Shown in pieces: positions 58,766 through 64,000 of a stretch of DNA of 64,000 nt. The position numbers were made by a program, and so were the translations under genes. The DNA lies in NCBI GenBank assembly GCA_034509925.1, contig CM067535.1:5001-69000 (forward strand), given 5' to 3'. The notes under the pieces are model-generated. The model worked only from the letters and a program-made list of their open reading frames with translations, was not told the DNA's origin and ran no database searches. This DNA comes from Hirudinaria manillensis. Taxonomy: Eukaryota; Annelida; Clitellata; Hirudinida; Hirudinidae. The number at the start of each line of letters is the position of its first letter. Position 1 is the stretch's first letter.

Positions 58766-58839
58766 GGGGGGGGGGGACACTACAGTTAAGAGCAACTTTG
58801 TAACTCGTTACGCTAGAATCCAGCATAAGCTAGATCAAT

Positions 58840-59626
58840 AAAATTAATAGTTATAATATAATAATTATATGTTTTGTAAAAATAAATTATTCATTATTTT
58901 GCAAAAATGCATAATAGTCATGGAACATCCCATAATATCCTGAAAACTCTAAAAAGTCCAATATCATGTCATTTTATTGGTCTCAAAACATCCTATAAAA
59001 TTACGGTTGATTTAGATGGTTACAACTTGTAAAATATGCAATATAGCATTTCAGGGTCGTCCGTGAGCAACGAGGACATTCGTTTTTAGGACCATTAAAA
59101 CAAACAATTGTTGTTAGTTACGCAGAAGAAATAATTTTATGAAAATAACACTGGTATATACCAAATGAAAGCTAAAAAAATATTGAAGATCATAAAATTA
59201 TTCTCTACATTAAAGTTATTGAGAATAAAGAAAAATTTCTTATGAAAAAATTTTTTTTCATGTTTTCATTAATTTTCAACAATTTTTATTATTTTTTTGA
59301 AATGTTGGAAATGTCTTTCAACGTTCTCAGGCGCATCGAAATAACGTTTTGTGAAATTCTAAATAGATGAAAAAGTTAAAAAAAAAATTCCAAAATAATA
59401 AGAAATACTTTAATATGTATCAAATGTTCTTTAAAATAAAAAAAATTTTAATTATTACAAAATTATGGGTTGTACCCGTTATTTATCTGCACAAATAAAG
59501 AAACAATGAATAATGTTAAAATTAGTTTAAAGATTAAATAAAACACGAAAATCAGAGTTTTTGTTAAAAAATTTTTTATTTCAATTAAATAAAGTATATG
59601 AAACTGTTAAAGAACCTAGTGCCGCA
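58840..59626. other. AT-rich intergenic, no gene seen
   Basis: Spacer between the composite repeat and the end of HECT gene B. It holds long A and T runs and, near 59574, TTTATT on the plus strand, which is an AATAAA poly(A) signal for HECT gene B. Confidence 0.5.
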
Positions 59627-62143
59627 TCAGGCAAGGTCAAATGTTCTGGTCCCTTCGTGGATGGCATACAAAAGTTTCTCCTTGGTTACTTCTAAATTGC
59701 TGTAGTCTGGCAAGTATAAACGATTGAAGCAGGTGGCAGCGGTTGGCAAAGAAGAATCGGGATTGTCGCGTATCATTCTTGATATTGTCAATTTAGGGTC
59801 CAAGTTGGCCAAACCTCCGAAGGGCAGAGATGGCGTGCTGGTTACAAACTTGAGGAAGGTTTTTTGGTCTTCACTGTCAAATGATTGCAAACATTGGAAT
59901 AAAAATTTCACTGACTGTGAACTGTCGTAAACGCAGTAATCGTGTAAATCTTCTTCAGTCAATCTCTTGAATTGCTCGCAAAAGATTAAATTCTTTATCT
60001 CCTCAGGAAGCAACAAATCAATGGATCCATTAAGCAAGACTTTATTGAACCCATGCATGATCGAAGCGACATAACGTTCATTTTCGGAATCAAGCTGAAG
60101 CTTGTGACTCTGTAATTTCTCCAAATACAAGTCTATGTTGGTCGGGCAGAGTATGACGTCTCGTCCACCTTCCATTAGTTCCACATCTGAGCCTGGAACT
60201 GTGAAGTTGAGGTACAAGTCATCGAATGAGCTTCCATCATCGAATGTGAGATTATTGATTAATTCGTTCTTCTTTTGCTTTGAAAGGCCGACCTCCGATC
60301 GTATGGTTTCCACTTTCCTTTTCACAGAGATTAACTGATTGAAAATGGGCTTCAAAAGTGGGAATGTTCGTGGCAAATCGTAATGATCCTTTCTTAAATG
60401 GTCGTGTTTCGGCGGTCTTATTCTCTGGAAGAATTCTTCAGTTACTGGCATGTCGAGCAAATAACCGTCCAGAATGACCTTTGCCATTACTTGTCCGAGA
60501 AATATGAGTTCCTGTGTTTCTTTGTTTTTGTGAGTAGCTCTATTGGCAGATATTTCTCCGTCTTGTTTCGGTAAAAGTGTGAAGTCGTTTCTTTGTAATT
60601 CTTGAGACAAAAGGGAGTAAACCTCCTTTGTTACTCCAGGGCCACTTCCGATTTCACCTGATAAGGCGAAGTCCCAATAAAACGAAGGCATGAAGTCCCT
60701 ATATAATTTGAATATTACAGAAACTTCTTTCAACACATCGCTTCTTGGCACAACAAAGAGTTTTCGATTCATTTCCAAAGGTAATGTTTCCCTAAATAAT
60801 TCAAGTCTCAATTCCGAACTAGCTACGACGGGGCATATTTCCGTCATTTTTATGATCCATGGTAATCTTCCATTTTGGTCATCGATCTCCATTTGCAAAT
60901 GCAAGTTGAAAATGTAGCTTTCAAATAACTCTTCGTCAATTAATATTTTCTCCTCTGCAATGTCAAACCATTGGTACCAGCTGCTGTTCAAAACGTATAG
61001 GGCTTGTAGAAGGTTCAATAATACGTCGATATCCTTCTCGCATTCCTCAATAACACCCAGGGATGCTTTGGGATGCATGTTCTCGTGGCACGAGAGAGTT
61101 CTCTCTACAACTGAGAGAAAGAATTCCAGAGTTTCGACAACGAGGCATACCAGAGTCTCAAACAGACATCCAGTCCATTTGTAGTCTTCAGTACATGACT
61201 CAAACTTTAAGATAACAGTGAGAAAGTCTTTAATATGATTTCCATTTGTTAATTGACCATCTCCAGCAGGACTACACAACATCGATTGAAGTTTATAAAT
61301 CACTCCAGTTTGTATGAATTGTTGTATACATATAGTTTTATTTTCGATGGTATCTGCTATGCATTTCAGAGCCGAAGCATTTTCATTTTGAAACATTTGC
61401 GAAGCATCAAGTAACAATTTCCACGTTGGGATAGTCCTTTCAATGTGATCTTCAAATCTCAAAACGTTATAAATGCTCTTCAGATAATTTATAAATGGAC
61501 ATCTAGTATCTCCATTTCTGATCACTATTAGTCTAATTTGGAGGATGGTTTTGGATTTCAAGAAACTTTCAAGAAGCCAATCTTTTGACATTCGTCTGCC
61601 TAATACGGTGAGTAATCCCATAAAAGTGTGAGATTCTTCGTGGCAGCATGGATGCAAATGTTGATCCATGAAAATGGACAATTGGTCCGAGAACAAATCC
61701 TTGTTTTCATCTAAGGTCGTTTCACTGGCATAGAAAACGACTTTTAGGAATGCCTTAGATAGAAATGGTAGAGTGAACCCATTCGCACGGTAACATATAT
61801 CAAACAATGGCCTTATAATCAAATCTATCAATATATGGACCTTCTCTATGTCGGTGCAATAACTCGAATAATTTCTAGGCAATGCATTGTTGTTATTGAG
61901 TTCATCTTCGATGTAATTTGGTAACGGTGGAATAATTGCGTTCAGGATAATTGCATATTTTTCAATTTGCCCGCTATTAAAATAATTATTTTCGACTTCG
62001 TCAATCAAACAACTAGACAATGCCTCCCCGAAACCACATCGAAGCCAGTTACCTAATAACGGGGATCCAAGAATCGTCTCCAAACTTGCCAAAGGATTTG
62101 AATCTTTGACAATTGTATTCTTGATGCTGAGTTTTAGGTCCAT
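59627..62143 (-). CDS. HECT-domain E3 ubiquitin ligase B (838 aa, intronless)
   Basis: Tandem duplicate of gene A with the same architecture; the catalytic Cys is 805 in AATCFNRLYLPDYS. It matches gene A unevenly. Residues 1 to about 125 differ at roughly half the positions (SIKNTIVKDSNPLASLETIL versus SIKNASVKVSNPLAGLEMIF). About 125-410 is identical, 410-560 is diverged, and 560 to the end is nearly identical. Both catalytic regions are complete, so both may work, perhaps with different substrates through their N-termini. The pattern indicates gene conversion. Upstream it shares the CGTCGTTAAATA motif with gene A and has a TATA-like ATATATATT on the minus strand near 62190. Confidence 0.87.
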   Translation of the reverse strand: MDLKLSIKNTIVKDSNPLASLETILGSPLLGNWLRCGFGEALSSCLIDEVENNYFNSGQIEKYAIILNAIIPPLPNYIEDELNNNNALPRNYSSYCTDIEKVHILIDLIIRPLFDICYRANGFTLPFLSKAFLKVVFYASETTLDENKDLFSDQLSIFMDQHLHPCCHEESHTFMGLLTVLGRRMSKDWLLESFLKSKTILQIRLIVIRNGDTRCPFINYLKSIYNVLRFEDHIERTIPTWKLLLDASQMFQNENASALKCIADTIENKTICIQQFIQTGVIYKLQSMLCSPAGDGQLTNGNHIKDFLTVILKFESCTEDYKWTGCLFETLVCLVVETLEFFLSVVERTLSCHENMHPKASLGVIEECEKDIDVLLNLLQALYVLNSSWYQWFDIAEEKILIDEELFESYIFNLHLQMEIDDQNGRLPWIIKMTEICPVVASSELRLELFRETLPLEMNRKLFVVPRSDVLKEVSVIFKLYRDFMPSFYWDFALSGEIGSGPGVTKEVYSLLSQELQRNDFTLLPKQDGEISANRATHKNKETQELIFLGQVMAKVILDGYLLDMPVTEEFFQRIRPPKHDHLRKDHYDLPRTFPLLKPIFNQLISVKRKVETIRSEVGLSKQKKNELINNLTFDDGSSFDDLYLNFTVPGSDVELMEGGRDVILCPTNIDLYLEKLQSHKLQLDSENERYVASIMHGFNKVLLNGSIDLLLPEEIKNLIFCEQFKRLTEEDLHDYCVYDSSQSVKFLFQCLQSFDSEDQKTFLKFVTSTPSLPFGGLANLDPKLTISRMIRDNPDSSLPTAATCFNRLYLPDYSNLEVTKEKLLYAIHEGTRTFDLA

Positions 62144-63246
62144 TGTTTTTACTGCTTTCCGTAAATCATGTATATCATGGGAATATATATGTAGATGGAT
62201 ATTTAACGACGCATGTCAATGCTTAGTCTGCTCTGACTTTCGTTCGTCGAGGCGGTAAAAGATTCTGAAAAATAATCTACCACTAATTAATTTTTTGTTG
62301 GCTATTTTTTCTATCAAATTAATTTTCTTTTTTAAATTTACAAATAAATTACTTTACAATTTTTTCGCTTTTTTTCTACAAATTTTAATTTTTTAAAAAA
62401 ATTTATTGTTTTATTTTTTTTTAAATTTCGAAATATTCGAGCGAACAAGAGATAGCTGTTGGGTCTTAAAGTCAACTGAAGAAAAATATTCATTGTCAGT
62501 TTCTGAAGATTTGTTTGACAAGAGGCAGTTTTTTTCTAGGCGTGCTGTTCTTGTACTCGATTATCACCCACCATTATTTTAGGCAATTGTACTTGAATAT
62601 TAAGTGCTTGTTCTTGTTTTTGGACATTCGCTACCTGTTTTTGTGTCACTTAAAAGCATTTCAACTTGAATAAGAAACAGGGAGAGGGAAGAAAAATCTT
62701 TGAGGCATTAGTTGTGAAATTTTATCGTTTACAGGACAGGACATGTATTAATTTGATGTCATACTAAACATTTCGTTCAGTGGCATAACGAATTAAGCGG
62801 TCCGCATTTCGTCTGAAAGAGCTGGGTTGCGGCGTTTTGAAGGTGTGAAGCAAAGAATCTGAAATTACATAGAAACAGAAACTCCATCATTGGAGGACCA
62901 GCAAGAAATCCTCGAAGGAGTGTCCTTAAGCTCTGATCTCCTCTCTGGAGTTGGGCCGCACCCGATGATCAGTCGGATGTCCCTGCTATATCCTTGCGTT
63001 GTCGCCTTTCAGTTCTCCTTTAACGTCCGACTTTCTTGTCCCTCTTGTATCGACGAAAAAACTCGCAAACTGAGATCCGGATGATGATGATGGGGTTTAT
63101 AGTCTTGTTCATAACGAAGATGGTCAAGACTGTTTTAGTTAAGTTAAATGTTAATGATAATGATGGATATTAATAGGAAAGAACGTTAATAATAGCAATA
63201 ATGTTGTATTAGTTTAGTAAGATAATTTTCCACGTTTGTTGCAGAT
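62144..63246. other. Upstream flank of HECT B and possible LINE 3' UTR
   Basis: The first 60-70 nt include the shared promoter motif. Positions 62290-62440 are T/A runs. From about 62880 the base composition rises in GC and resembles the retroelement remnant to its right; it may be its 3' UTR. No gene seen. Confidence 0.4.
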
Positions 63247-63810
63247 TCACCGAAAAATGATTTCCATACTTGCTGGATTGCAAAACTTGGGGTTCATTTC
63301 GAAAAGACCTGTTTTTTGCATAATTTCTCTCCTCAGGCCTGATTGAGCCGGGCATTCCACGAGGAAATGCCGGACAGTTTCGTCAGTCAGAGGCATTTTC
63401 CAACTGCAGACCCGGCCCTCGTATTCTTCTCTTATGGAGGCCTTGCGCCGACCTTGTGGGAGGCTTTCGACTCTGGCACCTTATTGTCCCGCTTTCTTGG
63501 ATGACCTGAGGGTGTCATCCCTTCTATGTCGGCTGTGATAGACCGGTCATTTGCATTCTCCGGGAGATCTTTCCTTGGCGTTCGGCTTTTGTTTCTGGCA
63601 TACTGTGCCGCAACTTCTCGCAGGAAGGACATTCTCCTTTTTGGAGCTGATTATTTGCCTGTGAACAGGCGGCCTTCTTTGTTTCAACTACTACCTACAA
63701 AACCAGGTGGTGTCGCCACGTGAACCAAAATGGCGCTAAGGCATATTTGCAGCTTGACAGCACATGCCTAAGCGTCTGTACTTTTCCAAGCAGTTTGCAT
63801 CCGGTGTCCT
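63247..63810 (-). pseudogene. Decayed non-LTR retrotransposon C-terminal region
   Basis: The minus strand, in more than one frame, reads EDTGCKLLGKVQTLRHVLSS CK...TWRHHLVL and further on DETVRHFLVECPAQSGLRRE before a TGA at 63247. Patterns like TLxHVLSxC...TWRH and VxHFLxECP are typical of the zinc-binding C-termini of non-LTR retrotransposon proteins. Stops and frame changes show it is dead. The element continues beyond the right edge. Family not determined. Confidence 0.55.
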
Positions 63811-64000
63811 CCACCAGTCCGAATTTCCTCACGAGAGGGTACTTTATCATACAAAGATCTGATCACAAAAGTCAGTCGGGGCGGCGGCGTACTCCAAATA
63901 TCATTCCATGAGATGGAACTCTGCAGGGCTTGGTCCTACTTTGTCCATTGTCCTTGTTAGCCCTGCTGCACTGCTTTTATGATCCTGGTGTTTTCGATCT

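Overview
The window is from an animal (metazoan) nuclear genome. It holds intron-bearing animal housekeeping genes with GT-AG introns (one GC-AG), and its telomeric repeat is TTAGGG, seen here as CCCTAA on the plus strand. That repeat argues against most insects (TTAGG) and nematodes (TTAGGC). I cannot place the organism more precisely.

The left half, positions 1-34566, is a chromosome-end domain built from three things. (a) An autonomous retroelement of about 6.5 kb. I read it as an endonuclease-deficient Penelope-like element (PLE): ORF1, then ORF2 with a PLE reverse transcriptase, and no GIY-YIG domain. (b) A shorter partner of about 3.0 kb that shares the 5' tip, promoter and 3' tip of the autonomous element but carries an AT-rich minisatellite and a 37-codon ORF instead of ORF1/ORF2. 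(c) Four telomeric arrays at 7771-8227, 15652-16088, 27708-28174 and 34259-34566. From position 5921 rightward all elements are plus-sense, and each 3' end runs directly into CCCTAA repeats or, through two repeats, into the next element. Elements immediately right of an array are 5'-truncated or hybrid. This fits repeated cycles of retroelement attachment at a chromosome end, erosion, and telomerase repair. Positions 1-5920 are in the opposite orientation and meet the rest at a head-to-head junction. A TATA/CCAAT promoter lies in the 3' part of every unit, where it could drive the next unit in the tandem. ORF1 and ORF2 are separated only by one in-frame TGA in all three copies that contain the boundary.

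The innermost telomeric array cuts a gene. At 34789-35606 are the first four exons of a small secreted-protein gene whose complete seven-exon paralogue is at 36568-38714. The last three exons of the broken copy should lie beyond the array and are absent, so a chromosome break healed with telomeric repeats is likely.

Positions 40510-53633 hold four compact genes whose exon phases all close: PM20D2 (minus), CSTF2 (plus), VPS28 (minus) and LUC7L3-like (plus). PM20D2/CSTF2 and VPS28/LUC7L3 are head to head. CSTF2 and VPS28 are tail to tail only 133 bp apart.

Positions 54700-62143 hold a minus-strand tandem family of intronless HECT ubiquitin ligases: two full copies (836 and 838 aa) and one C-terminal remnant. 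The two full copies alternate between diverged and identical blocks, as expected from gene conversion. A composite short-repeat region with a U2 snRNA-like head and a tRNA-like Pol III promoter on the opposite strand lies between them. The right edge carries a decayed non-LTR retrotransposon end.
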